This document shows positions 1 to 8,675 of a DNA stretch of 62,929 nt, piece after piece. The DNA comes from Streptomyces sp. Isolate_45 (lineage in GTDB: Bacteria; Actinomycetota; Actinomycetes; Streptomycetales; Streptomycetaceae). The notes under the pieces were generated by a model. That model made no database searches. It was not told the origin of the DNA and saw only the letters and a list, made by a program, of their open reading frames with translations. The position numbers were made by a program, and so were the translations under genes. Within the stretch, counting starts at the first letter, position 1. The number at the start of each line of letters is the position of its first letter. The DNA is taken from assembly GCF_024721315.2 (NCBI RefSeq), contig NZ_JANFAK020000036.1, forward strand, positions 1 through 62,929, written 5' to 3'.

Positions 1-2
1 CC

Positions 3-755
3 CCGGGGGGCCGCCCCCTGCCGGCGCCGCTGGCCGTGGCGCGCTGGTGGGACCCACCGCCGACCCCGTACGCGGCCGGGCACCGGGGCGTCGACCTGTC
101 CGCCCCGGTCGGCGCGGAGCTGCGCGCCGTCGGCCCGGGGCGGGTCCACCACGCGGGGCCGGTGGCCGGCCGCGGGGTGCTCTCGCTGACCCTCCCGGGC
201 GGCCTGCGCACCACCTACGAGCCGGTCCGGCCTTTGGTCGCGGAAGGCGAGACGGTGGAAGCGGGCCAGGTCGTGGCCGTCCTCGCGGCGGGCTCCCACT
301 GCGCGACCCCTTGCCTCCACTGGGGCCTGCTCGCGGGCGAGGACCTGTACCGCAACCCGCTCACCCTGCTTCCCCGCCCGACCCCCCGACTGCTCCCGAC
401 CGCACAAGGCCCGACGACCCCGGACGACACCGCCACGGCCGCACCGCGCACCGCCTCGGCCGCCGGGTCCGGCGGATACCTCGGAGCCGACGGCGGCAGC
501 GCCTTCTCCCTCTCCGGCACCGACCGACACGGGTTCGCCATGACTACGCGGACCGCCGACCGGTGGTCGGGGCTTCGCGCCCGCACCGCGTTGCCGACCG
601 AGGGCCCCGGAACGCGGCCGAGAACCCCCGGTGGGAGCCGACCTCGGTCGACACGGCGAGCGACACGGCGAACAGGACCCGGCTCCCGACCCCGGCGAGC
701 CGGGGCCGCGGCACTGCGGACCGGACCTGGCCTTAGCCGCCCGGTCCACGCCTAG
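3..755 (+). CDS. M23-family peptidase, 5' truncated by window edge
   Basis: The reading frame is open from the first bases, so the N-terminus lies outside the window; the in-frame GTG at 36 is probably internal. The visible part has the LytM/M23 core: an H-x3-D metal pair (HRGVD, about 20 residues into the visible part) and a later LHWGL segment supplying the last H-x-H-type ligand region. Such enzymes cleave peptidoglycan stem peptides or cross-bridges outside the cell. The core ends near 360. The remaining 130 or so residues are low-complexity Arg/Pro/Thr/Gly, and after about 540 the codons are much less G/C-rich at position 3. This is unusual for the family and could reflect a frameshift or a decayed 3' end. 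Confidence 0.75.
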   Translation, partial: PGGRPLPAPLAVARWWDPPPTPYAAGHRGVDLSAPVGAELRAVGPGRVHHAGPVAGRGVLSLTLPGGLRTTYEPVRPLVAEGETVEAGQVVAVLAAGSHCATPCLHWGLLAGEDLYRNPLTLLPRPTPRLLPTAQGPTTPDDTATAAPRTASAAGSGGYLGADGGSAFSLSGTDRHGFAMTTRTADRWSGLRARTALPTEGPGTRPRTPGGSRPRSTRRATRRTGPGSRPRRAGAAALRTGPGLSRPVHA

Positions 756-837
756 TCACGGCCAGGACCCCACCTCCTGCCGGCGGATCACGATGGCGGA
801 TCGGAGGCCTCGGCCCGGAACGACGCATCCGGACCAC

Positions 838-856
838 GGGCCGGGATCCCCGGCCC
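838..856. terminator. Hairpin between convergent genes
   Basis: An 8-bp perfect GC stem (gggccggg/cccggccc) with a 3-nt loop lies between the convergent M23 and TetR genes. There is no U-tract, as is usual for Streptomyces terminators. It could serve either strand. Confidence 0.4.
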
Positions 857-892
857 GAACCGGCGGGACGGTGAGGAACCCTGTCCGGGCCG

Positions 893-1474
893 TCAGCCGC
901 TCACGCCCCGCAGGGCCATGGCGACAGCCGCATCCGTGACCACGACCGGGTCCTCCGCGGCGCCGAGCTCGATCCGGCGGACTGCCGCGTCGACGACGCC
1001 CTGCAGCAGCATCGCGGCCAGTCGCGGCTCGTTCTGCCCCAGCGCCGCCAGGGCCTCGACGATCATCGCCACCAGGCCGCCGTGCGCGGCGCGGATCTTC
1101 TCCCGCGCGCCCGCGTCGAGCTCGCTCGCGGAGATCGCCACCACCGCCCGGTGCCGCCGGTCCCCGACCAGCCCCAGCTGGCTGCGCACGTACGCCTCGA
1201 TCTTCGCCTCCGGCGTCTGCGCCGCCTCCATCGCGGCTTCGATCTCGGCGGCCCAGACGGGGAAGTCCACGGCGCACAGCTCTTCGACGACAGCCGCGCG
1301 CGACCGGAAGTACTCGTACACGGAGGACCGGGCGAGGCCGGTGCGTTCCGCGAGGGCGGGGAAGGTCAGCGCCTCCGTCCCGCCTTCGGACAGCAGGGAG
1401 CGCGCGGCGTCCAACAGGGCGCCGCGCTGCATCGACCGGTGCTCGGCCACGGAGGCCGCTCGAATCCTGGGCAC
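893..1474 (-). CDS. TetR/AcrR-family transcriptional regulator
   Basis: This 193-aa protein has an N-terminal TetR helix-turn-helix (about residues 18-62: LLDAARSLLSEGG, then LAERTGLARSSVYEYF) and an all-helical C-terminal ligand/dimer domain. The length is typical of the family. It is a DNA-binding repressor of unknown ligand. It converges on the M23 gene and sits just downstream of whiG in the same direction, but the 47-bp gap shows no sign of coupling. The likely targets cannot be read from the sequence. Confidence 0.9.
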   Translation of the reverse strand: MPRIRAASVAEHRSMQRGALLDAARSLLSEGGTEALTFPALAERTGLARSSVYEYFRSRAAVVEELCAVDFPVWAAEIEAAMEAAQTPEAKIEAYVRSQLGLVGDRRHRAVVAISASELDAGAREKIRAAHGGLVAMIVEALAALGQNEPRLAAMLLQGVVDAAVRRIELGAAEDPVVVTDAAVAMALRGVSG

Positions 1475-1521
1475 GTGACCACTCTACGGAGGTTCCGCGG
1501 GGTCATCACGGGCCGATCGGC

Positions 1522-2358
1522 TCAGCGGCCGACATCGGCCAGCTTCGCGCGCAGCTGGAGGACCGATTTGGTGTGGATCTGGCTGACCCGGCTCTCGGTG
1601 ACGCCCAGCACGTTGCCGATCTCGGCGAGCGTGAGGCCCTCGTAGTAGTAGAGGGTCACCACCGTCTTCTCACGCTCCGGCAGGGTGTTGATGGCGCGCG
1701 CGAGCAGCCGCCGCAACTCCCGGTCCTCGGCCACCGCGACCGGGTTGTCGGCGGCGTGGTCCTCCAGGGTGTCCATCAGTGAGAGCCGGTCACCGCCCTC
1801 GCCCCCGACGTGCAGCAACTCCTCCAGGGCCACCACGTTGGCCAGGGACAACTGGCTGAACACCGTGTGGAGTTCCTCCACCGCGATGCCCATCTCCGCG
1901 GCGACCTCGATCTCGGTGGGGGTGCGCCGCAGTTGTGCCTCCAGCGTGGCGTACGCGCGCTCCACCGCCCGCGCCTTCTGCCGCACGGAACGCGGGATCC
2001 AGTCCAGCGCGCGCAGTTCGTCGATCATCGCGCCGCGAATCCGGGTGATCGCGTACGTCTCGAACTTGATGGAACGCTCGATGTCGAACTTCTCGATCGC
2101 GTCGATCAGACCGAAGACCCCGGACGAGACGAAGTCGGCCTGCTCCACGTTGGGCGGCAGGCCCACGCTGACCCGACCCGCCACGTACTTCACCAACGGC
2201 GAATAGTGCAGGATCAGCTGCTCCCTCAGGCGCTCGTCACCCGAGTCCTTGTATGAGCGCCAGAGGACCTCCAGGGACGAGGGCGCGGTGGACCGCACGC
2301 TGCCACGAGCAGCGGGGGGCACCGCAGCGCGGTCGGACCCTGAGGTGTGCTGGGGCAT
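1522..2358 (-). CDS. whiG: RNA polymerase sigma factor WhiG (FliA/SigD class)
   Basis: This 278-aa sigma factor commits aerial hyphae to sporulation in Streptomyces. Region 2 spans about residues 50-125 ([20 protein letters not shown]), region 3 about 130-205, and region 4 about 215-272 with the [22 protein letters not shown]. The ATG at 2358 gives a protein starting MPQHTSG, close to the roughly 280 aa known for WhiG; longer upstream starts read into non-coding-like sequence. In known biology it is held by the anti-sigma RsiG with c-di-GMP and directs whiH and whiI. The neighbours (dprA upstream on the same strand, M23 peptidase beyond) match the usual whiG neighbourhood. Confidence 0.96.
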   Translation of the reverse strand: MPQHTSGSDRAAVPPAARGSVRSTAPSSLEVLWRSYKDSGDERLREQLILHYSPLVKYVAGRVSVGLPPNVEQADFVSSGVFGLIDAIEKFDIERSIKFETYAITRIRGAMIDELRALDWIPRSVRQKARAVERAYATLEAQLRRTPTEIEVAAEMGIAVEELHTVFSQLSLANVVALEELLHVGGEGGDRLSLMDTLEDHAADNPVAVAEDRELRRLLARAINTLPEREKTVVTLYYYEGLTLAEIGNVLGVTESRVSQIHTKSVLQLRAKLADVGR

Positions 2359-2567
2359 GCTTCGCCTTTGCCGGAGCGGGATTCCTTGGGAGCGTAGCGT
2401 GACGGAAGTGTCGCGGTGCGCGAAGAGTACGGGATGGCGCGGGGCCGTCGGGGCGCCCGGACTCGCGCGGGCCACCCGGGACCGGCGCCTGGCGCTCGGC
2501 CCCGGCGGTTGCCACCGGGAAGACCGCGTCTCTCATCGCCGTCACTCTTTCACCGGAACGCCCCAGG

Positions 2568-3755
2568 TCAACGACCGCCTCGCCGGGCGGCTCCCGATTG
2601 CACGCCCGCTCCCGGCCCCTGCCTGGTCAACTGCCAGGCGTCGCCCTGCCGTTCGACGAACCCCAGGGAGTGAAGTTCGTACAGTCTGCCGATGACTTCA
2701 TCGGTACCGACGCCCGCTGCGAGGGAGATCGCGTCGAGGTCCGCGGGCCGGCCGGCAGGCAGGGCTTCGAGCACCCGTACGGTGTCCCGGTCCAGGAGGT
2801 CTCGGGCTAGTACCGGGCCGCGCCGCTCGGGTGCCAGCTCCCCGATGGCGCCGACGAGTTCGACGACCTCGGCGGCATCCGTCACCAGCAGCCCCTCGCC
2901 GCGCAGGAGTTCGTGCACACCGCCCGACAGCCCGCTGGTCGCGGGACCGGGGACGCCCATGGTCAGGCGGCCGAGCTGCTGGGCCCGCCGGGCCGTGACC
3001 AGGGAGCCGCTGCGGTGCGCCGCCTCCACGACGACAGTGCCCCGGGTGAGGGCGGCGATGACGCGGTTGCGCAATACGAACCTGCTCGGCGTGGGGTGGC
3101 TGCCCGGCGGCAGTTCGCCGAGGACGAGACCCTGGCCGCTGATCCGACCGAGCAGCCCGGCATGGCCGCGCGGGTAGGCCACGTCCACCCCGCACGCCAG
3201 CACCGCCGCGGTGGCGCCTCCCGCGGCGAGCGCGCCGCGGTGGGCCGCCGCGTCGATCCCGTACGCCGCGCCGGACACCACGACCCAACCGCGTTCCGCG
3301 AGCCCCGCGGCGAGGTTCTGCGCCATGTGGGCTCCGTACGGGGTGCAGGCGCGGGCCCCTACGACGGCGACCGAACGCAGGGCCCAGGTGCGCAGGTTGG
3401 GCCTGCCGCGCAGCCACAGGCCGACGGGGCGCGCGTCTCCGAGGTCGTCGAGCTGGGTCGGCCACTCCGGGGAGCCGGGGCGGACGAACCTGCAGTCGGC
3501 CGCCGCGGCCTCGGCGAGGTCCCGCCGGGGGTCGGCGGCGACGGCCCGGCCCCGGTATCCCGCGAGCCGTTCGGGCCCGACGCCGGTCAGGACCGCCGCC
3601 TCCGGCGCCGGGCCGGTCAGCAGCCGCATCAGCCCGACGGCGCCCCTGTCCCGGAGCCAGCGCCCGCCCCGCTCGTCCCCGGGCTCCAGCACCCGGGTCA
3701 GCGCGGCCCGGGCCAGCGTTTCCGCGTCCGGCCCGTCGGGCCCGGCGGCGGTCAC
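2568..3755 (-). CDS. dprA: DNA processing protein DprA
   Basis: This 395-aa protein loads RecA onto incoming single-stranded DNA. The Rossmann-like DprA/Smf core covers about residues 128-300 (VVGARACTPYG, SGAAYGIDAAAHRGAL, RNRVIAALT). A C-terminal winged-helix domain (about 320-378) carries the family's protein-contact region. The GTG start at 3755 overlaps the yifB stop codon as GTGA, indicating translational coupling. A much longer frame upstream is an out-of-frame shadow of yifB. Streptomyces is not known for natural competence, so the role is probably in recombination more generally. Confidence 0.95.
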   Translation of the reverse strand: MTAAGPDGPDAETLARAALTRVLEPGDERGGRWLRDRGAVGLMRLLTGPAPEAAVLTGVGPERLAGYRGRAVAADPRRDLAEAAAADCRFVRPGSPEWPTQLDDLGDARPVGLWLRGRPNLRTWALRSVAVVGARACTPYGAHMAQNLAAGLAERGWVVVSGAAYGIDAAAHRGALAAGGATAAVLACGVDVAYPRGHAGLLGRISGQGLVLGELPPGSHPTPSRFVLRNRVIAALTRGTVVVEAAHRSGSLVTARRAQQLGRLTMGVPGPATSGLSGGVHELLRGEGLLVTDAAEVVELVGAIGELAPERRGPVLARDLLDRDTVRVLEALPAGRPADLDAISLAAGVGTDEVIGRLYELHSLGFVERQGDAWQLTRQGPGAGVQSGAARRGGR

Positions 3756-5377
3756 GACGTCACCCCCTCGGCGAGCGCCGCGCCACGGGCGATCCCGGTG
3801 CGCAGCTCCAGCGCCACGGCCGCGTCCAACGCGTCGGGGCGGTCCCGTCCCCGTAGGTCGGCCACGGTCCAGGCGACCCGCAGCACCCGGTCCAGCCCCC
3901 GGGCGGTGAGCAGCCCGCGCTCCATGTCCCGCTCGGCCGCCGCCAGGGCGCCCGGTCCGGCGGGCCAGCGGGTGCGCAACTCGTACCCGGGGACTTCGCT
4001 GTTGAGCTTCCAGGGCGTGTCGGTGAGCCGTGCGGAGGCCCGCTCGCGGGCTTCCCGGACCCGGTCGGCGACGGCCGCACTGGTCTCGCCCCTGCCGCCG
4101 CGGCCGAGGAGGTCCGAGCGGGTGACCGGCTCCACCTGAACGCGCAGGTCCACCCGGTCGAGGAGGGGTCCGGACAGCCGCGCCTGGTAGCGCCGGACCA
4201 GCGAGGGGGGACATTCGCAGCCGGACCCGAGCACCGTGTGCCGCCCACAGGGGCAGGGGTTGGCCGCGAGCACCATCAGGAACCTGGCCGGTAACCGCAC
4301 CACTCCGGCGGCCCTGGCGATGACCACGTGCCCCGCCTCCAGGGGCTGGCGCAGGGCGTCGAGGGCCTTGGCGCTGAACTCGGCGGCCTCGTCCAGGAAC
4401 AGGACGCCCCGGTGGGCCAGGGACACCGCCCCGGGTCGGGGGATCCCCGCCCCACCTCCGACGAGGGACTGCATGGTCGCGGAGTGGTGCGGGGCGCAGT
4501 ACGGGGCCCTGCCGACGAGGGGTTCCCCGGGCGGCAGGATTCCCGCGACCGAGTGGACGGCGGTCACCTCCAGGGAGTCCTGCCGGGTGAGGGGCGGGAT
4601 GATCCAGGGGATCCGCTCGGCCAGCATCGTCTTCCCCGCGCCCGGGGGCCCGCTCAGGAACAGGTGGTGGCCACCGGCGGCCGCGACTTCCAGGGCGCGG
4701 CGGGCTCCGTGCTGCCCGGCGACGTCGGCGAGGTCCGGGTGGTCCCCGGTGTCGCCCGCGCTCCGGGAGAGGCCCGTACCGAGCCCGGCGCCGGGGAGGG
4801 CGAGGCCCGCGAGCATGGCGTCGGGCCGCCCCGCCCGGTCGGGCGGCTCCTCGTCGGGCGGTTCCGCGTCGGTCAGCACCGCGATCAGTTGCCGCAGGCT
4901 GCGCACTCCCAGCACCGACACGTCCGGGACGAGGCAGGCCTCCGCGGCGCACTGCTGCGGCACCACCACCTGCCGGTACCCGGCCTCGGCGGCGGCGAGC
5001 ACCGCCGGCAGGATGCCGCGGACGGGACGGACCCGGCCGTCGAGACCGAGCTCCCCGATGAGGACGAGGTCGGCGATCACTGCGGGGTCGATCACCTCGG
5101 CGGCACCGAGGACCGCCACGGCGACGGCGAGGTCGAAATGGGCCCCCGCCTTCGGGACGGACGCCGGGCTGAGCCCGACGGTGAGCTTCTTCTGCGGCCA
5201 CTGGGCACCGGAGTTCACCACGGCGGCCCGCACCCGGTCCCGGCTCTCCACCAGTGTCTTGTCGGGGAGCCCCACGAGCGTGAACGCCGCGACCCCCGGC
5301 TCCAGGTCGGCCTGAACCTCCACGACCACGCCCTCGACACCCACGAGGGCCACGGAGCAGGCTCGGGCGAACCCCAT
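3752..5377 (-). CDS. YifB/ComM-family AAA+ Mg-chelatase-like protein
   Basis: This 541-aa protein has an N-terminal S16-protease-like fold (about residues 20-170, [16 protein letters not shown] onward), a Walker A GPPGAGKT at 243-250, a Walker B-type FLDEAAEF and a C-terminal Mg-chelatase domain with a Cys-rich CPCGRH..GCEC segment. The family includes ComM, a hexameric branch-migration helicase used during integration of transformed DNA. That fits its coupling to dprA. The ATG at 5377 overlaps the yraN stop (TGATG). Length matches the family. Confidence 0.93.
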   Translation of the reverse strand: MGFARACSVALVGVEGVVVEVQADLEPGVAAFTLVGLPDKTLVESRDRVRAAVVNSGAQWPQKKLTVGLSPASVPKAGAHFDLAVAVAVLGAAEVIDPAVIADLVLIGELGLDGRVRPVRGILPAVLAAAEAGYRQVVVPQQCAAEACLVPDVSVLGVRSLRQLIAVLTDAEPPDEEPPDRAGRPDAMLAGLALPGAGLGTGLSRSAGDTGDHPDLADVAGQHGARRALEVAAAGGHHLFLSGPPGAGKTMLAERIPWIIPPLTRQDSLEVTAVHSVAGILPPGEPLVGRAPYCAPHHSATMQSLVGGGAGIPRPGAVSLAHRGVLFLDEAAEFSAKALDALRQPLEAGHVVIARAAGVVRLPARFLMVLAANPCPCGRHTVLGSGCECPPSLVRRYQARLSGPLLDRVDLRVQVEPVTRSDLLGRGGRGETSAAVADRVREARERASARLTDTPWKLNSEVPGYELRTRWPAGPGALAAAERDMERGLLTARGLDRVLRVAWTVADLRGRDRPDALDAAVALELRTGIARGAALAEGVTS

Positions 5378-5748
5378 CAGGCCACCCCCCGCACGTGTTC
5401 CACCACGGGCGCACCACGCTGCGGCAGCAGCACCGCGACGAGGTCGATCCGTACGCCGCCGGGCGGCGGCCCCCCGTGGTCGGCCAGCCAACGCTCGGCG
5501 AGCCGGCGCAGTCGCGCGGCCTTGGCCGCCCGAACGGCGGCCAAGGGGTGTTCGAAGTTCCCCACGCGCCGCGTCTTGACCTCGCACACGACCAGGGCGT
5601 CCCCGTCCCGCGCGACGATGTCGACCTCGCCGCCCCGGCAGCGCCAGTTCCGTGCGATCACGGTCATCCCCGCCCGGGTCAGCGCCCGCGCGGCGAGGTC
5701 CTCCCCGTACCGCCCCAATGCCTGTTGTGCCACGCCCTTCGCGTTCAT
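5377..5748 (-). CDS. YraN/UPF0102 endonuclease-like protein
   Basis: This 123-aa protein has the restriction-endonuclease-like UPF0102 fold: [13 protein letters not shown] near the N-terminus, then a catalytic pattern [22 protein letters not shown] with the E-x-K of a PD-(D/E)xK nuclease. The biochemical role in bacteria is unsettled. It is coupled to yifB and dprA, which suggests a DNA-processing function for this three-gene operon (inference). Confidence 0.9.
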   Translation of the reverse strand: MNAKGVAQQALGRYGEDLAARALTRAGMTVIARNWRCRGGEVDIVARDGDALVVCEVKTRRVGNFEHPLAAVRAAKAARLRRLAERWLADHGGPPPGGVRIDLVAVLLPQRGAPVVEHVRGVA

Positions 5749-5957
5749 CCGGCACCACCTCCGGCACCGAAGATCCCGCGTCCCCGCCCACCGTGTGGAT
5801 CTTGGTGGACAAGCGGACGGTTGTGGAAAACCCCCTCACTCCCCCGGGGGAACCATTTCGCCCCGCCGAAACCCGAAGGCCCCGGATCCGGACCCCCGCC
5901 CCGCCCCGTCCGACCGCCCGGCCGACCAACCGCCCGGGCGGGACCGCCAACCCCCGA

Positions 5958-6266
5958 TCAGGCGCCCGGCAGCTCCAGGTCGGTCTTGTTGAGCTCCTCG
6001 ATGTTCACGTCCTTGAAGGTCAGCACCCTGACCTGCTTGACGAAGCGGGCCGGCCGGTACATGTCCCAGACCCAGGCGTCCGCCATCGAGACCTCGAAGA
6101 AGACCTCCCCCTGGACCGAGTGCACCTGCATCTCGTAGTCGTTGGTGAGGTAGAACCGACGTTCGGTTTCGATCACGTACTTGAACAGCCCGACGACGTC
6201 GCGGTACTCCCGATAGAGCTTCAGCTCCATCTCGGTCTCGTACTTCTCGAGGTCCTCGGCACTCAT
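5958..6266 (-). CDS. Conserved actinobacterial DUF2469 protein
   Basis: This 102-aa acidic protein (MSAEDLEKYETEMELKLYRE..) belongs to a family found next to signal peptidase and rnh genes in actinobacteria. It has no signal peptide or membrane segment. The function is not known. The ATG at 6266 leaves 55 nt to the upstream NUDIX gene. A 209-bp gap separates it from yraN and holds only a short tcccccggggga palindrome at 5840-5851. Confidence 0.88.
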   Translation of the reverse strand: MSAEDLEKYETEMELKLYREYRDVVGLFKYVIETERRFYLTNDYEMQVHSVQGEVFFEVSMADAWVWDMYRPARFVKQVRVLTFKDVNIEELNKTDLELPGA

Positions 6267-6321
6267 GGCATGTTCCCCTTCAGCCGTGCGTCCCCCTATT
6301 GTGCGCCGGCACCCCGCGCCC

Positions 6322-6849
6322 CTAAACGATTTCCGGGGCCAGGACCACCGGAGCACCCGGAGGGCCGTCGTCGAGCAGTGTGCGGAGCAGCTCGGCGAGT
6401 CTGGTCGGGTACACCGTCTCACGCGCCGACAGCAGTTCCTCGGAGGTCCACCACCTCGCTCCCGTGACGCTGCGCCGTTCCAGCTCGGTGAGGCCGTCCA
6501 GCACGGTCTCGGTCCGGGCGGTGCGGGCGAGGAAGTACCACTCGTCCTGCTCCCAGCGCCGCCCGTCGAAGGGGAAGGCGCAGTACCGGCGCCACAGCAC
6601 CGGCCCCAGGTCCACCTCGGTGATCCCGGTCTCCTCGGCGAGCTCCCGCAGTGCGGCCTCCTCCCTGGTCTCGGTCCCCTCCAGCCCGCCGCCGGGGGTG
6701 AACCACCAGTCGTCGGAGGGGTCCCCGGGTTCGAAGCCGTGGAGCAGCAGGATCCGGTCCGCGGGATCCAGCAGGACCACCCGGGACACCTTCCGGGGCT
6801 CCCGCCCCGCCCCCGCGCCCGACCCCGCACCGGCCGGGTCAGCGGCCAC
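6322..6849 (-). CDS. NUDIX hydrolase
   Basis: This 175-aa protein has a clear Nudix box at residues about 54-76 (GGLEGTETREEAALREL then AEETGI), so it hydrolyses a nucleoside diphosphate linked to some X. The substrate cannot be read. The first 18 residues are a Gly/Ala-rich linker. The start at 6849 overlaps the sipZ stop by 11 bp, so it is probably cotranscribed with sipZ. A slightly downstream start is possible. Confidence 0.9.
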   Translation of the reverse strand: MAADPAGAGSGAGAGREPRKVSRVVLLDPADRILLLHGFEPGDPSDDWWFTPGGGLEGTETREEAALRELAEETGITEVDLGPVLWRRYCAFPFDGRRWEQDEWYFLARTARTETVLDGLTELERRSVTGARWWTSEELLSARETVYPTRLAELLRTLLDDGPPGAPVVLAPEIV

Positions 6850-7621
6850 CGGAACGCTCCCGCCGGCCGCGCCCCCGAAGCCGTGCGAGCGGCCCGTACG
6901 CGGCTCCCAGCACCACCAGCACCGCTCCGGCCGCCACCGCGGTCACCTGGAGCAGCAGCGGCCCCGGCTGCGAGATGCCTCCGGGCAGGTCGGCGTAGGT
7001 GCGGGCCGGGTCCAGCATCCTCATCGACGGCCACGCCAGCGCGTCGACCCGGGCCGTCACCGCGGAGCGGGGCACGGTCCCCTGTCCGGCCTCCGTGAGG
7101 TGGGCCCTGGAGTCCAGGGAGGCCCCCCGCCGGTCGCCCAGCAGGAAGAGGTTGCCCTCGGGCACCTTCACCTCGAACGGCGTCCCCGATGCCGTCCCGG
7201 CGGCCACGGCCGCCGGGTCGGGCTGCGCGGGGGCCAGGTAGTCCTCGTCCAGCTCCTTGCCGTTCACGGTCAGCCGGCCGCCCTTGCCGCAGCAGGACAC
7301 GGTGTCGCCGCCGACCGCGACGACCCGCTTGACCATGGGCGAGTCGCTCCACTGGGCGTCCTTGAAGACGACCACGTCCCCGCGCCTCACCTCGGCGCCG
7401 TCGATCCGCTGGGCGAGCACCCGGTTGCCGGGGTTGACCGTCGGGACCATCGAGTCCGTCGGCACGGTGTACGGCTGGTACACGATCGCGCCCCAGACGA
7501 AACCTCCGAGGAAGAGCACAAAACCGATGGCCACGGCCAGTCCCGACAATGTGTTGCCGAGACCGCCGCGGCCATCCTTGCCACCACGTATACGTGTACC
7601 GCTCGCCTGCGTTCCGCCCAT
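6839..7621 (-). CDS. sipZ: Type I signal peptidase SipZ
   Basis: This 260-aa membrane serine protease removes signal peptides on the outer face of the membrane. An N-terminal membrane segment (about residues 25-48) precedes the catalytic serine (PTDSM, Ser57); the catalytic lysine lies in MVKRVVAVGGDTV, and a GDRRGASLDSR box E follows. A second hydrophobic segment near the C-terminus (LLLQVTAVAAGAVLVVLGAA) predicts a second membrane anchor. It is last of four tandem paralogues. In S. lividans the fourth sip gene begins a separate operon with downstream genes, matching the overlap with the NUDIX gene here. Confidence 0.94.
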   Translation of the reverse strand: MGGTQASGTRIRGGKDGRGGLGNTLSGLAVAIGFVLFLGGFVWGAIVYQPYTVPTDSMVPTVNPGNRVLAQRIDGAEVRRGDVVVFKDAQWSDSPMVKRVVAVGGDTVSCCGKGGRLTVNGKELDEDYLAPAQPDPAAVAAGTASGTPFEVKVPEGNLFLLGDRRGASLDSRAHLTEAGQGTVPRSAVTARVDALAWPSMRMLDPARTYADLPGGISQPGPLLLQVTAVAAGAVLVVLGAAYGPLARLRGRGRRERSGGR

Positions 7622-7665
7622 TGCAGCGCCCCCACACCTCGGAGATCGTCGACCTGGGCGGCACC

Positions 7666-8577
7666 CTACCGGGCGGTACGGCCCTTGGTCAGCCTCCGCC
7701 GGCGCCACAGGACGAGCGGCACGGCCCCGGTGAGCCCGAGGGCGGCCGGGCCGAGCCCGACGGGCGCCGGTCCGGCGGCTCCGAGGCCGAGCGCGGTCGC
7801 CGCGGCCTGGTTGCCGATGCCGGGCTGGTCGAAGGTGTCCGGGATCGGCAGCGTGGACCAGCGGGTGACCGGCCAGGCGACGACCACGGCGCGCCCGACG
7901 ACCTTGTCGACCGGTACGAAGCCCTGGGTGGAGTCCTGCATGTGCCAGCGGGAGTCCCGGGAGTTCTGCCGGTGGTCGCCCATCACCCAGATCTTGTCCT
8001 TGGGCACCTTGATGGGCCCGAAGGGGGCGTCGTCGCACGGGGTGTTGCCGGGGAAGATGTACGGCTCGTCGAGTTCCTTGCCGTTGACGACGACCGGTCC
8101 CCCCTTCTTGCACGAGACCGTGTCCCCGCCGATGGCGATGGTCCGCTTGATCAGGTCCTTCTCCTCGGCGGACGGCATGAGGCCGATCCAGCTGAGGGCC
8201 TTCTGCGCGAGGTTCGGCTCCGGCGTGGGCTGGTCGGACAGCCAGTCCGCGGGGTCGTGGAAGACGACGACCTCGCCGCGCTCGGGCTCCGAACCGAACC
8301 ACGGGGTCAGCTTGTCCACCAGGACCCGGTCGCCCCGCTGCAGCGTGTTCTGCATCGAGTCGGACGGGATCGAGAACGCCTGGACCAGGAACGTCTTGAT
8401 CAGCAGGGCCAGCAGCAGGGCGATACCGATCAGGAGCGGCAGCTCCTTCCAGAAGGAACGCTGCGGGCTCTCCTCGGCGGCGTCCTCCTCGGTCTCGCGC
8501 TCGACGGCGTCGTCCGGCCGCTCCTCGCCCTCGTCGCGTCCGGATCGTGCGCCTACCGCCACATCCCCCACATCCAC
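7666..8577 (-). CDS. sipY: Type I signal peptidase SipY
   Basis: This 303-aa protein has an acidic cytoplasmic N-terminus, a membrane segment at about residues 45-66, catalytic Ser74 (IPSDSM), catalytic Lys in DLIKRTIAIGGDTV, and box E GDHRQNSRDSR. A C-terminal hydrophobic stretch (about 268-292) followed by WRRRR predicts a second membrane anchor with a cytoplasmic tail. In S. lividans SipY is the main signal peptidase and carries this extra C-terminal anchor. The gap of about 100 bp from sipX may still allow cotranscription. Confidence 0.95.
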   Translation of the reverse strand: MDVGDVAVGARSGRDEGEERPDDAVERETEEDAAEESPQRSFWKELPLLIGIALLLALLIKTFLVQAFSIPSDSMQNTLQRGDRVLVDKLTPWFGSEPERGEVVVFHDPADWLSDQPTPEPNLAQKALSWIGLMPSAEEKDLIKRTIAIGGDTVSCKKGGPVVVNGKELDEPYIFPGNTPCDDAPFGPIKVPKDKIWVMGDHRQNSRDSRWHMQDSTQGFVPVDKVVGRAVVVAWPVTRWSTLPIPDTFDQPGIGNQAAATALGLGAAGPAPVGLGPAALGLTGAVPLVLWRRRRLTKGRTAR

Positions 8578-8675
8578 TCCTCAATCGAGAATCGCGGCCC
8601 GCTCCAATGGGAAAACGGGCCCTCCCCTCCCTTAACGAGCGGGAGTTCCCTAAGGCGCGGGAGACCAAGGACACA

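Noticed and set aside
47..736. Alternative-frame ORF overlapping the M23 gene
   Set aside because: Arg/Gly/Pro-rich composition without domain; the M23 motifs are in the other frame.
2568..5417. A 949-codon open frame covering dprA and beyond
   Set aside because: Only the downstream 395 codons are DprA; the rest is an Arg/Gly/Pro-rich shadow of yifB.
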